In this document: piece after piece, positions 23,439-32,761 of the stretch
Position numbering within the stretch: position 1 is the stretch's first letter
How the letters are laid out: every line of letters starts with the position of its first letter
Source of the DNA: Olsenella uli
Lineage (GTDB): Bacteria; Actinomycetota; Coriobacteriia; Coriobacteriales; Atopobiaceae
Direction: 5' to 3'
Assembly (NCBI RefSeq): GCF_016900775.1
Contig: NZ_JACJKN010000001.1
Location: 62,001-126,000 of the forward strand
DNA length: 64,000 bases
Made by a program: the position numbers and the translations under genes
The notes under the pieces: generated by a model
What the model was told of the DNA's origin: nothing
Database searches by the model: none
The model's input: the letters and a program-made list of their open reading frames with translations, nothing else

Positions 23439-24458
23439 CTACGGGAGCAGCGACGCCTCGGAACCGCCGCACATGGTGCCGTGGGCCATGTTGAGCGCGT
23501 CGACGAGCGGGTAGAGCCCGTCGAGGTAGGCGCTCATGTCGGTCATGACCACCATTACGTACGGCCCGCAGTCAGAGAAGACGATGCCGGCGTCGTTGGT
23601 GGCGGCGATGTCGTTCTCGTCATCGGGATACCAGCCGGGCTTGCTCCACACCTCAAAGCCCGCGCCCTCGCGCAGGAGGTTGCCCATCGGCGTGTAGTTG
23701 GTCCGCGCAAGATATCCGGCAAGCTCGGCGCCGCCCGCCTCCCCGGAGGTGCCAAAGCGGTAGATCTCCTGCCAGACGGAGCAGAGCTCGTGGGCGGAGA
23801 TGTCGGGATAGTAATAGTAGTAGCCGTCCCCGCTTGCCCCGGGGGCGCCGTGCGCGGCGAGCCAGTCGCCAAAGGCCCGCAGGCCAAACGCGTCGAGCAG
23901 CGCATGGTAGGCGTCGTTGGAGGAGTTGGTGAGGCAGTCCTCCATCGTTGCCGCCATGCCCGCCGACCCGCCGTTGTTCTCGCAGACCATCGCGCAGTAC
24001 GCGGCCTTGATGCTGCTTGCGGGATAGAGCCGCTCGTCCGCGTTGCACCAGATGCCGTTGCCGGTGGTGAGGTCCACGAGGGCAAACGCCACGGTCAGGC
24101 CCTGGTTGCGCAGGTTGAAGACCTCCTCCTCCACGCGCTGGAACGCCGGTGTGGCGAGAAAGCCGTCGGGTGCGGTAGCGGTGATGCCGGACTCCGAGGT
24201 TGTGGTGACCACGGGCGCGGAAAGGTCGAGGGAGTGCGTTGGCTCGGGCTCCGGCTCGGGTTCGGGCTCCGGCTCTGGTTCCGGCTCCGGCTCGGGTTCT
24301 GGCTCGGGGGCGGGTTCGTCCAGCACGACCTCCGCAGCGGCGTCCGTTTCGGAGACGTCCTCTGCCACGGCGTCGTCCTTCTCGCCGCCCGCGCATCCGG
24401 CAAGAAGGACGAGCGCAAGCAGCGTCGCCGCGGCCCCTTTGGCGAGCGAGCTCGTCAT
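23439..24458 (-). CDS. Serine hydrolase (class A beta-lactamase-like) lipoprotein with EP repeat
   Basis: 339 residues. Lipoprotein signal with lipobox LLAGC near residue 20, then an acidic linker containing about 13 Glu-Pro pairs, then a beta-lactamase-like domain. SIKAAY preceded by PAS gives the SxxK motif, and SSNDAYHALL is a likely SxN equivalent. The expected KTG motif is replaced by WSKPGW. Such proteins are usually cell-wall peptidase relatives or inactive homologues, and resistance function should not be assumed. ATG 24458 is chosen because GGGAGG lies 5 bases upstream; an ATG 12 codons further upstream would bury the signal peptide. The EP stretch is coded by alternating six-base repeats at about 24240-24320 that can vary in length. 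Confidence 0.85.
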   Translation of the reverse strand: MTSSLAKGAAATLLALVLLAGCAGGEKDDAVAEDVSETDAAAEVVLDEPAPEPEPEPEPEPEPEPEPEPEPEPTHSLDLSAPVVTTTSESGITATAPDGFLATPAFQRVEEEVFNLRNQGLTVAFALVDLTTGNGIWCNADERLYPASSIKAAYCAMVCENNGGSAGMAATMEDCLTNSSNDAYHALLDAFGLRAFGDWLAAHGAPGASGDGYYYYYPDISAHELCSVWQEIYRFGTSGEAGGAELAGYLARTNYTPMGNLLREGAGFEVWSKPGWYPDDENDIAATNDAGIVFSDCGPYVMVVMTDMSAYLDGLYPLVDALNMAHGTMCGGSEASLLP

Positions 24459-24553
24459 GTCTGCCTCCCGGTCATGAGTTTTCGTATGGGACACATTATC
24501 GCAGGCCGTGAGGGAGGGGAGGGCGTGAGTGGCGGTTCTTGCTCGAGGGGATG

Positions 24554-24848
24554 CTTAGAAAATCTCGATCGTTGCAGTTGTGTGGCGCGGGCTTGTTAGG
24601 AAGTCGGGCTCGTTGCAGGCCGGGGCCGCGACCCGTTTAGAGAAATGCGCTCGTTGCAGTGGCCGTGGCGTTTCGGGGTGAATCTTGGGCCGTCTGACCG
24701 CTCAGGTGCCGCCCGTTTCTAGCCCACACACCCCGCTGACCTGCAACGCTCCCGACTTCCTAACCCGCGCGGACCGCCGGTCTCCAACGCCCGTCCGTTT
24801 CTAATCCGCTCCTACCGCCTCCGTGCAACAGCCCCGATTCTCTAACCC
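24554..24848. repeat. Repeat array C2 (TTAGAAA ... CGTTGC type)
   Basis: Most of the 533-base gap between the divergent serine hydrolase and TetR genes. Direct units CTTAGAAAATCTCGATCGTTGC, GTTAGGAAGTCGGGCTCGTTGC and TTTAGAGAAATGCGCTCGTTGC are followed by inverted units GCAACGCTCCCGACTTCCTAAC, CCAACGCCCGTCCGTTTCTAA and GCAACAGCCCCGATTCTCTAAC. The middle of each unit varies. The rest of the gap holds the TetR promoter region. Confidence 0.8.
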
Positions 24849-24991
24849 GCAAGCGCGCGCCCGCCAAGGCGAGAAGGGCCGGCGAGGCGTCCCGCCCACC
24901 GTGGAGATGCTGTGGCCCGCCGGGTGCCGCAGCGTTACTGCACAGGTTGTGCAATACTACGCACGCTGTGAAATAACGTCGAAGGGACCGC

Positions 24992-25669
24992 ATGCAGGAG
25001 TGCGTTCTCAGCACCGACCGCAGGAGCGTCCGCACGCGGCGCGCCCTGCGCCAGGCCCTTGCCAAGGAGATCTCCGCCACGGGCGACCTCTCCCGCGTCA
25101 CCGTGACCGCGGTGACCGAGCGCGCCGGCGTCACGCGCCGCACGTTTTACTCCCACTTCCGGGACATCCCTGACCTCGTCACGCAGATCGAGGACGAGAC
25201 GCTCGCGGAGTTCCGCGCGCCGCTCGCGCGCATCGCCGCCTGCCACCTCAACGACCTGCGCGCCGCCCTTGACCGCGGCGAGCCCGCGCCCGGCGCGGAG
25301 GAGCTGCTCGCCTGCGTGCGCGAGCGCGGCGACTACCTGCGCCCGCTCCTCGGCAACGGGGGAGACCCGGCCTTCGCCGAGCGCATCAAGGCGCTCGCGT
25401 ACGAGGTCGTCGGCGCGCGCGCCCGCGATGGGCTCGACCTGCGCGCGCTCGGCCCGCTCTTTGACTACTACCTCACGTTCTGCATCTCCGCCGAGGTCGG
25501 CGTGCTGCTGCGCTGGCTCGAGGGCGGCATGCGCGAGAGCGTGCCCACGATGGCCCGCCTCATGACCGCGCTCATGTTCGTGCGCCCCGGCGACCTCTAT
25601 GACAACCCCATCGACCTCGACATCCCGAGCTTCGCCCTGGCCGTCATGTGCTCCAAGGAGGACAACTAA
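24992..25669 (+). CDS. TetR-family transcriptional regulator
   Basis: 225 residues. The N-terminal helix-turn-helix is clear: RRALRQALAKEI, then LSRVTVTAVTERAGVTRRTFYSHFRDIPDLVTQIEDE, the standard TetR recognition helix. The C-terminal ligand domain is not specific. The start ATG follows GAAGGGA by 4 bases. Its stop codon overlaps the start of the dehydratase gene (TAATG), so the two are one operon and the regulator probably controls it, perhaps also itself. A GCACAGGTTGTGC palindrome at about 24939 upstream is a candidate operator. Confidence 0.9.
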   Translation: MQECVLSTDRRSVRTRRALRQALAKEISATGDLSRVTVTAVTERAGVTRRTFYSHFRDIPDLVTQIEDETLAEFRAPLARIAACHLNDLRAALDRGEPAPGAEELLACVRERGDYLRPLLGNGGDPAFAERIKALAYEVVGARARDGLDLRALGPLFDYYLTFCISAEVGVLLRWLEGGMRESVPTMARLMTALMFVRPGDLYDNPIDLDIPSFALAVMCSKEDN

Positions 25670-28600
25670 TGAGTAAGACCGCCTCTTCCATCCAGGCCGA
25701 GAAGGCCGCCCGCCGCCCGCTCGCCCTCAAGCAGGACGGCGCCGAGCTCTCGCCGGCCAATCCCGCCGACTTCTCTCACGCGCACCTGCGCCTGGGCATC
25801 GACGTGGGCTCCACCACGGTGAAGCTTGCCGTCATCGATGACAACGACAACCTGGTCTACGCCAACTACGAGCGCCACCACACGGACATCCGCGCCACGG
25901 CAAAGGAGCTCTTCGCCCGCGCGCGCAAGGTGATCGGTGCGGCGCCCATGCGCGTCTCCATCACGGGCTCCGGCGGCATGCTGCTCGCCAACTGGCTGGG
26001 CCTGGAGTTTGTCCAGGAGGTCATCGCCTCCAAGCGCGCCGTGGAGACGCTCATCCCCCAGACCGACTGCGCCATCGAGCTGGGCGGCGAGGACGCCAAG
26101 ATCATCTACTTTGACAACGGCATCGAGCAGCGCATGAACGGCACCTGCGCCGGCGGCACGGGCGCCTTCATCGACCAGATGGCGAGCCTGCTCCACACGG
26201 ACGCCTCCGGCCTCAACGAGCTCGCCAAGGACGCCACGCAGATCCACCCCATCGCGTCCCGCTGCGGCGTCTTCGCCAAGTCCGACGTCCAGCCGCTGCT
26301 GAACGAGGGCGCCAAGCCGGCCGACATCGCGGCCTCCATCTTCCAGGCCGTGGCCAACCAGACGGTCTCGGGCCTGGCGTGTGGCCACCCCATCCGCGGC
26401 CACGTGGCGTTTCTCGGCGGCCCGCTCCAGTACCTCTCGGAGCTCCGCAAGCGCTTCTACCTCACGCTCAACCTCGACGAAGAGCACATCATCGTGCCCG
26501 AGAACGCCCACCTCTTCGTGGCCACGGGCGCGGCCCTTGCCGGCGAGTCCGAGAAGTACGTGACCTTCGACGAGGTCATCCGGCTGCTCGAGAACCTCAA
26601 GGACACCCAGGGCTCCGAGGTCGCGCGCCTCGAGCCGCTCTTCGAGAGTGAGAAGGACTACGAGGAGTTCAAGGAGCGCCACGACAAGCAGGTGGTCCCC
26701 AAGGGCGACCTGGCCACCTATCAGGGCCGTGTGTTCATCGGCATCGACGCCGGGTCCACCACGATGAAGTGCGCCGTGGTGGGCGAGGGCGGGGAGCTCC
26801 TCTACACCTGGTACGGCAACAACAACGGCGACGTGCTCGGCACCGCGCGCCACATCATGGACGGCATCTACGACCTGCTGCCCGCGGGCTGCACGATCGG
26901 CCACGTGACCACCACCGGCTACGGCGAGCAGATCCTCATCGAGGCCCTGCGCGCCGACTCCGGCGAGATCGAGACCGTGGCGCACCTGCGCGGCGCCAAG
27001 GCCTTTGTCCCGGACGTGCAGTTCATCCTGGACATTGGCGGCCAGGACATGAAGTGCCTGCAGGTCAAGGACGGCGTCATCGAGCACATCATGCTCAACG
27101 AGGCGTGCTCCTCGGGCTGCGGCTCCTTCATCGAGAGCTTCGCCGTGTCCATGAACATGACCGTGCAGGAGTTCGCGCAGGCGGCCACGCGCGCCAAGAG
27201 CCCGGTTGACCTGGGCAGCCGCTGCACCGTCTTCATGAACTCCCGCGTCAAGCAGGCGCAGAAGGAGGGCGCGACCATCGGCGACGTGGCCGCGGGCCTG
27301 TCCTACTCCGTCATCAAGAACGCCCTCTTCAAGGTCATCAAGCTGCGCGACTTCGATGAGATCGGCCAGTGGTGCGTGGTCCAGGGCGGCACCTTCATGT
27401 CCGACGCCACCCTGCGCGCCTTCGAGAAGCTGACCGGCCGTGACGTCATCCGCCCGGACATCGCGGGCTGCATGGGCGCCTACGGCGCCGCCCTTCTCGC
27501 CCGCGACCGCGCCGGCGCCATGGGCACCTCCACGATCCTCTCGCGCGAGGACATCGACAACCTCAAGGTCAAGCACACCAACGTCCACTGCGGCCGCTGC
27601 TCCAACAACTGCCTGCTCACGATCAACGACTTCGGCGGCGGCCGTCGCTTCATCACGGGCAACCGCTGCGAGAAGGGCGCGGGCGGCTCCAAGGCCAAGA
27701 AGAACGACGCCCCCAACCTCTTCGACTTCAAGAACAAGCTGCTCTTCGACCGTCCGGTGCTGGATCCCGAGGAGGCCCCGCGCGGCACGGTGGGCATCCC
27801 GCGAGCGCTCAACATGTACGAGAACTACCCGTTCTGGCACGCGTTCTTCACCAAGCTCGGCTTCTCGGTGGTGCTCTCCGACCAGACCTCGGCCAAGACC
27901 TATGACGCGGGCATCGAGTCCATGCCCTCCGAGTCCGTGTGCTACCCGGCCAAGCTCTCCCACGGCCACATCATGAACCTCATCGAGAAGGACCCGGACT
28001 TCATCTGGATGCCCTGCATCCGCTGGGAGCGCCAGGAGGACGACGGCGCCACTAACCACTACAACTGCCCGATCGTCATGAGCTACCCCCAGGCGCTGGG
28101 CCTGAACGTCGACGAGCTCGGCCAGGGCTCCAAGATCGAGTACCTCTCGCCGTTCATCCCGTATGACAAGAAGAAGGAGCTCAAGCGCCGCCTCTACGAG
28201 CTCGTCTCCGAGCAGCGCGAGAAGGACGCGGCGGAGGGCCGCGGCCGCGTGCGCGGCGAGCACATCACGCGCGCCGAGATCGACGAGGCCGTGAACTACG
28301 CGTGGGAGGCTGACCTCGAGTTCAAGGACGCCATGCACCGCGCCGGCGACGAGGCCCTGCGCTGGATCGAGGAGCACGACGCGCACGGCATCGTGCTCGC
28401 CGGCCGCCCCTACCACAACGACCCCGAGATCAACCACGCCATCCCCGAGCTCGTGCACTCCTTCGGCTTTGCCGTGCTCACCGAGGACTCCGTCGCCCAC
28501 AAGATGAAGCCCGAGCGCCCCATCCGCGTGATCGACCAGTGGATGTTCCACAGCCGCCTCTACCGTGCGGCGCGCTTCGTGGCGTCCCGCAACGACCTCG

Positions 28601-30303
28601 ACCTCATTCAGCTCTTCTCGTTTGGCTGCGGCCTCGACGCCCTCACCACCGACCAGGTCCAGGAGATCCTCGAGGCCTCCGGCAAGATCTACACCGTCCT
28701 CAAGATCGACCAGGTCTCCAACCTGGGCGCCGCCCGCATCCGCATCCGCTCCCTCATGGCCGCCCTCACCGAGCAGCGCGAGGAGCTGCGCCGCGCTGCC
28801 AGCCAGGGCAAGGTCCGCGAGGTGGAGCCCGTGGGCGTCCGCCGCGCCGACGGCTCGCTCGAGCGCGCCCGCAAGACGCAGGAGGGTCGCGTGCCGGTCT
28901 ACCGCGAGGCCGCGAGCGCTGCGTTCGAGAAGGTCCGTTACACCGAGGACATGCAGAAGGCCGGCTACACCATCCTCGTCCCGCAGATGGCGCCGATCCA
29001 CTTTGACCTGATCGAGGAGCTCTTCAAGAGCTCGGGCTACAACGTGGTGCTGCTGCCCTCGGTTGACCAGGGTGCCGTGGAGGCGGGCCTCAAGTACGTC
29101 AACAACGACATCTGCTATCCCTCGATTCTGGTCACGGGCCAGATCATGGAGGCGGTGCTCTCCGGCAAGTACGACCTCTCGCGCCTGGCCGTGATCATCA
29201 CGCAGACGGGCGGCGGCTGCCGCGCCACCAACTACATCGCGCTCATCCGCAAGGCCCTCAAGGACTCCGGCCACCCCGAGATTCCGGTGATCAGCCTCAC
29301 CGCCGCCTCCGGCCTGGACGAGAACAACCCCGGCTTCGACGTCCTCAAGAAGCCCGGCCTGCTCATGAAGGCCGTGAACGCCCTGCTCTATGGCGACCTC
29401 ATCATGCAGCTGCTCTACCGCGTGCGCCCCTACGAGGCCGAGCCCGGCTCCGCAGACGCGCTCTACGACCGCATGATGGCCGAGGCCAAGGGCGTCATCG
29501 TGGCGGGCGGCTCCAAGCGCTTCTATGACCTCTGCCAGCGCACGGTGGACGCCTTCGAGGCGCTGCCGCTCGTGAATGACCGCTCCAAGCCGCGCGTGGG
29601 CGTGGTCGGCGAGATCCTGGTCAAGTTCCACCCCACGGCCAACAACCAGGTGGTCAAGGTCATCGAGCAGGAGGGCTGCGAGGCCAACGTGCCGGGGCTC
29701 GTGGACTTCTTCCTCTTTGGCATGACCAACGCCATCAACACCAACGCCGAGCTCGGCACCAAGGCAACGAGCCGCCTCACGCATATGGCGGGCATCAAGC
29801 TCATCGAGGGCCTCCGTGAGCCCATCAACAAGATGCTCAGAAAGACTACGCGCTTCCAGCCCTACCCGGATATCTTCGAGCTCGCCGCCAAGGCCGAGCA
29901 GGTGCTCTCCCTGTGCAACACGATGGGCGAGGGCTGGCTGCTCACGGCCGAGATGTGCGACCTGATCGAGACCGGCACGCCCAACATCGTGTGCTGCTCG
30001 CCGTTTGCGTGCCTGCCCAACCACGTGGTGGGCAAGTCCGTCATCAAGCGCCTGCGCCAGATGCACCCCGAGAGCAACATCGTGGCCGTCGACTACGACC
30101 CCGGTGCCTCCGAGGTGAACCAGCTCAACCGCATCAAGCTCATGATCTCCGTGGCCAAGGAGAACTTCCGCAACAACCGCGGCGGCGGCTTCAAGCTGGA
30201 GAACCCCGCCGACCCCACGATCGGCGAGGACTACGGGATTCCGCTCACCGCCGAGCAGCGCGCCCGCCTGGCCGACATCAAGGCCCGTGCCAGCGTCGAC
30301 TAG
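25669..30303 (+). CDS. Fused 2-hydroxyacyl-CoA dehydratase activase/dehydratase-like protein
   Basis: 1,544 residues, three parts. Two ASKHA activase domains: GIDVGSTTVKLAV near residue 45 and GIDAGSTTMKCAVVG near residue 355; NGTCAGGTGAF and NEACSSGCGSF hold the cysteines that would bind the [4Fe-4S] cluster between subunits. A Cys cluster CGRCSNNC follows, then two regions of DUF2229/HgdB type (PSESVCYPAKLSHGH; later NNDICYPSILVTGQ). Typical activases use ATP to send an electron to a dehydratase of radical type; this large fused protein is common in anaerobes but its reaction is not known. Start at ATG 25669, which overlaps the TetR stop and has GGAGG upstream. Its oxygen-sensitive chemistry fits an anaerobic host. 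Confidence 0.9.
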   Translation: MSKTASSIQAEKAARRPLALKQDGAELSPANPADFSHAHLRLGIDVGSTTVKLAVIDDNDNLVYANYERHHTDIRATAKELFARARKVIGAAPMRVSITGSGGMLLANWLGLEFVQEVIASKRAVETLIPQTDCAIELGGEDAKIIYFDNGIEQRMNGTCAGGTGAFIDQMASLLHTDASGLNELAKDATQIHPIASRCGVFAKSDVQPLLNEGAKPADIAASIFQAVANQTVSGLACGHPIRGHVAFLGGPLQYLSELRKRFYLTLNLDEEHIIVPENAHLFVATGAALAGESEKYVTFDEVIRLLENLKDTQGSEVARLEPLFESEKDYEEFKERHDKQVVPKGDLATYQGRVFIGIDAGSTTMKCAVVGEGGELLYTWYGNNNGDVLGTARHIMDGIYDLLPAGCTIGHVTTTGYGEQILIEALRADSGEIETVAHLRGAKAFVPDVQFILDIGGQDMKCLQVKDGVIEHIMLNEACSSGCGSFIESFAVSMNMTVQEFAQAATRAKSPVDLGSRCTVFMNSRVKQAQKEGATIGDVAAGLSYSVIKNALFKVIKLRDFDEIGQWCVVQGGTFMSDATLRAFEKLTGRDVIRPDIAGCMGAYGAALLARDRAGAMGTSTILSREDIDNLKVKHTNVHCGRCSNNCLLTINDFGGGRRFITGNRCEKGAGGSKAKKNDAPNLFDFKNKLLFDRPVLDPEEAPRGTVGIPRALNMYENYPFWHAFFTKLGFSVVLSDQTSAKTYDAGIESMPSESVCYPAKLSHGHIMNLIEKDPDFIWMPCIRWERQEDDGATNHYNCPIVMSYPQALGLNVDELGQGSKIEYLSPFIPYDKKKELKRRLYELVSEQREKDAAEGRGRVRGEHITRAEIDEAVNYAWEADLEFKDAMHRAGDEALRWIEEHDAHGIVLAGRPYHNDPEINHAIPELVHSFGFAVLTEDSVAHKMKPERPIRVIDQWMFHSRLYRAARFVASRNDLDLIQLFSFGCGLDALTTDQVQEILEASGKIYTVLKIDQVSNLGAARIRIRSLMAALTEQREELRRAASQGKVREVEPVGVRRADGSLERARKTQEGRVPVYREAASAAFEKVRYTEDMQKAGYTILVPQMAPIHFDLIEELFKSSGYNVVLLPSVDQGAVEAGLKYVNNDICYPSILVTGQIMEAVLSGKYDLSRLAVIITQTGGGCRATNYIALIRKALKDSGHPEIPVISLTAASGLDENNPGFDVLKKPGLLMKAVNALLYGDLIMQLLYRVRPYEAEPGSADALYDRMMAEAKGVIVAGGSKRFYDLCQRTVDAFEALPLVNDRSKPRVGVVGEILVKFHPTANNQVVKVIEQEGCEANVPGLVDFFLFGMTNAINTNAELGTKATSRLTHMAGIKLIEGLREPINKMLRKTTRFQPYPDIFELAAKAEQVLSLCNTMGEGWLLTAEMCDLIETGTPNIVCCSPFACLPNHVVGKSVIKRLRQMHPESNIVAVDYDPGASEVNQLNRIKLMISVAKENFRNNRGGGFKLENPADPTIGEDYGIPLTAEQRARLADIKARASVD

Positions 30304-30330
30304 CGTTGACTAAGACTAGCGTTGACTGAC

Positions 30331-30376
30331 GTGACACGGGGACGGAGCGGTGACAACCCCTCCGTCCCCGTGTCAC
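30331..30376. terminator. Perfect hairpin after the dehydratase gene
   Basis: Stem GTGACACGGGGACGGAG / CTCCGTCCCCGTGTCAC, 17 base pairs with a 12-base loop. It lies 28 bases after the stop codon, preceded by a doubled CTAGCGTTGACT. There is no T run. Likely terminator, possibly also a palindromic repeat of the same broad class as elements F and G. Confidence 0.65.
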
Positions 30377-30406
30377 AATGGATGTGTTCGGGGGAGGGGA
30401 GATGCG

Positions 30407-31228
30407 ATGGCGGCCCGGCTGGTGTTCATAGATCTTGACGACACGTTTGTCTCGCCGGACAAGACTATCACGGCGGACAACCTGCGCTCCCTCGACCTCG
30501 CACTTGAGCGCGGCGCGGGCATCGTGCCCTGCACGGGGAGGAGCGCCGACGGAATCCCGGCAGAGCTCGCCTCCCACCCAAGCGTGCGCTATGCCGTCTG
30601 CGGGGGCGGCGCGCTCATCTATGACCTGCGCGCGGACGAGGTCCTGCACGAGCTTCCCATCGAGAAGGACCTGGTGCTCGACCTCTATGCCGCGGTGCGC
30701 GACCTGCCCGTCACCTTTGACGTGCTCGCCGACGGTGTCCCGCGCACTACCTGCGACCGCTGGCCCCTGCTCGACCGCATTGCCGTCAGCGAGCCTACCC
30801 GTCAGCAGGTGAAGGCCGTGCGTGTCCCCTATGACGGGACGGTCGAGGAGCTCGTTGCGGGCGCCGGGAGCGTCGGGCGCGTCAACATCTTCTACCTCAC
30901 CGAGAAGGACCGTCAGGCTGTGTGGGACGCCGTCGACGCGCGGCCGGCGCTCTGCCGCTCCTCGTCGCTTCCCTGCAACGTCGAGGTCACGCGCGCCGAC
31001 GCCACCAAGGGGACGGCGCTTCTCTGGCTCTGCGAGCGCCTGGGCATCTCGCCCGAGGACACGGTGGCCTTTGGCGACTCCACCAACGACGTCCCCATGC
31101 TGCTGGCCGCCGGTGATGGCGTGGCCATGGCCAACGCCTGCCCGGAGTGCCTCGCGGCGGCTGACCACGTGACGTCGTCCTGCGCCGAGTCCGGCGTGGC
31201 GCGCTACCTGGAGCGGCTCTGGGGGTAG
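30407..31228 (+). CDS. Cof-type HAD phosphatase
   Basis: 273 residues. FIDLDDTFVSPDKTI is motif I with the nucleophile Asp; CTGRS is motif II; ATKGTALLWL and GDSTNDVPMLLAAGDGVAMANA are motifs III and IV. A large cap (Cof type) lies between. Such enzymes dephosphorylate small sugar phosphates or cofactors; specificity is not predictable. ATG 30407 is chosen for GGGGAGGGGAG upstream. It is the first of three such enzymes in this 5-kb stretch. Confidence 0.9.
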   Translation: MAARLVFIDLDDTFVSPDKTITADNLRSLDLALERGAGIVPCTGRSADGIPAELASHPSVRYAVCGGGALIYDLRADEVLHELPIEKDLVLDLYAAVRDLPVTFDVLADGVPRTTCDRWPLLDRIAVSEPTRQQVKAVRVPYDGTVEELVAGAGSVGRVNIFYLTEKDRQAVWDAVDARPALCRSSSLPCNVEVTRADATKGTALLWLCERLGISPEDTVAFGDSTNDVPMLLAAGDGVAMANACPECLAAADHVTSSCAESGVARYLERLWG

Positions 31229-31330
31229 GGATGCCCTCCGGGTGCGTACCAAATTCATGAATTGATGTTCTTCTCGTTGCTGCCTCTACCTGCTGATTCT
31301 TTCTGAGGGGCAACGTCTTTGGAGGCCGAT

Positions 31331-31366
31331 GCGTGTACGTATCCGGAGGAGGCGTGTACGTATCCG
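31331..31366. repeat. Two 15-base direct repeats
   Basis: GCGTGTACGTATCCG occurs at 31331-31345 and 31352-31366, a 21-base period, directly before inverted repeat F2. GTACGTATCC suggests a possible protein-binding site. No gene is seen between 31229 and 31503 apart from these elements. Confidence 0.6.
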
Positions 31367-31438
31367 TCCTGACAAAGGTGACCGGGTCGTTTGTCATGAA
31401 AATCATGACAAACGACCCGGTCACCTTTGTCAGGACGG
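31364..31438. repeat. Long perfect inverted repeat F2
   Basis: Two 36-base arms pair perfectly around a 3-base loop AAA. Shared with F1 are CCTGACAAAGGTG and GTTTGTCA, but internal bases differ (GTGACCGGGTCG here, GTGTCCGGGCAG in F1). The differences are matched in the other arm, so pairing is kept. It lies 66 bases upstream of pepT. Confidence 0.9.
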
Positions 31439-31503
31439 TCGCCATTGTCGGGACGCGTGCGCTAGACTAGCAGGCGAGAAAAACGCGACCTCGGAGGTGC
31501 CCC

Positions 31504-32757
31504 GTGTCAGACGTGCTCGAGCGGTTCTTGCGCTACGTTCAGGTGGACTCCCAGTCCGATCCGGCCAACATGGACGTCACCCCATCCACGCCGCGCCAGC
31601 ACGACATGGCGCGCGTCCTGGCGGACGACCTCAGGGCGATTGGCTGCGTGGACGTGACGGCCGACGAGTACGCCTACGTCACGGGCACCCTGCCCGCCTC
31701 CGCCGGCGCCGAGGCGGCGCCCGCCCTCATGCTCTGCGCGCACGTGGACTCCTCGCCGGACGCGCCGGCCGCGGGCGTCAAGCCGCACGTCGTGCGCTAC
31801 GAGGGCGGCCCGCTCGTCGCGGGCGTCGTCGACGGCGAGCCGGTCCAGACCACGCCCGAGCAGGTGCCCGACCTCGCGCACCTCAAGGGCCAGGACATCG
31901 TCTGCTCGGACGGCACCACGCTGCTCTCGGCGGACGACAAGGCGGGCGTGGCCGAGATCATGGCCCTTCTCGCCCGCCTGGCGGCCCACCCCGAGCTCCC
32001 GCACCCCGCCATCAAGGCGGCCTTCGTGCCGGACGAGGAAATCGGCCACGGTGCCGCGCTGCTCGACCTCGAGGCGCTCGGTGCCCGCTGGGGCTACACC
32101 GTCGACGGCGAGACCCTCGGCGAGCTCAACTTCGAGTGCTTCTCGGCGAGCGAGGCCACGGTCCGCGTGCGCGGCGTGATGGTCCATCCGGGCAGCGCCA
32201 AGAACGTCATGGTGAACGCCATCACCGTGGCGGCCGAGTATCAGCGGATGATCCCGGCGGCGGAGCGCCCCGAGCACACGGAGGGGCGCGAGGGCTACTA
32301 CCACCCCACGGACATCGAGGGCACCGCCTCCGAGGTCACGCTCACCTACATCCTGCGCGACTTCGACGCCGAGGACTTCGCGCGGCGCGAGAAGACCATG
32401 CATGACGTGGCGGACTTCCTCAACGCCCGCTACGGCGAGGGCACCGTCACCGTGAGCATCCGCGAGCAGTACCGCAACATGGCCGAGAAGTTCGGCCCCG
32501 AGGACCGCTGCCTCGTGGACTTTGCCCTTGCCGCCAACCGCGAGGTCGGGATCGAGCCCGTGGTGGTGCCCGCGCGCGGCGGCACCGACGGCGCGCAGCT
32601 CACCTTCCGGGGGCTGCCCTGCCCCAACATCGCGACGGGCGGCTACAACGCGCACTCGGTGCGCGAGTTCATCCCCGTGAGCAGCCTCGAGGTGACGGTT
32701 GACCTGCTCGAGCGCCTCGTTGCCAAGTTCGCCGCGCCCGCCGGGGCGGGGGAGTAG
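31504..32757 (+). CDS. pepT: Peptidase T (tripeptide aminopeptidase)
   Basis: 417 residues, zinc M20 peptidase that removes the N-terminal residue from tripeptides. Metal ligands and catalytic residues are visible: ALMLCAHVDSSPDAPA (His and Asp), LSADDKAGVAEI (Asp), AAFVPDEEIGHGA (general base Glu and ligand Glu), LNFECFSA (Asp equivalent region), and PARGGTDGAQLTF with GGYNAHSVREFIP (His ligand). Start is GTG 31504 with CGGAGG upstream. Length and motif order match the family. It is followed after 4 bases by a small membrane protein gene, suggesting an operon with the two phosphatases downstream. Confidence 0.95.
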   Translation: MSDVLERFLRYVQVDSQSDPANMDVTPSTPRQHDMARVLADDLRAIGCVDVTADEYAYVTGTLPASAGAEAAPALMLCAHVDSSPDAPAAGVKPHVVRYEGGPLVAGVVDGEPVQTTPEQVPDLAHLKGQDIVCSDGTTLLSADDKAGVAEIMALLARLAAHPELPHPAIKAAFVPDEEIGHGAALLDLEALGARWGYTVDGETLGELNFECFSASEATVRVRGVMVHPGSAKNVMVNAITVAAEYQRMIPAAERPEHTEGREGYYHPTDIEGTASEVTLTYILRDFDAEDFARREKTMHDVADFLNARYGEGTVTVSIREQYRNMAEKFGPEDRCLVDFALAANREVGIEPVVVPARGGTDGAQLTFRGLPCPNIATGGYNAHSVREFIPVSSLEVTVDLLERLVAKFAAPAGAGE

Positions 32758-32761
32758 CGGG

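Noticed and set aside
23439-24458. Antibiotic-resistance beta-lactamase
   Set aside because: SxxK is present but the KTG-type motif is not, and the lipoprotein/EP-linker layout fits cell-wall hydrolase relatives better.
25666-30066. A 1,466-codon open frame opposite the dehydratase/activase gene
   Set aside because: Same reason: the plus strand has intact activase motifs; the other product is repetitive Ala/Gly/Val/Arg.
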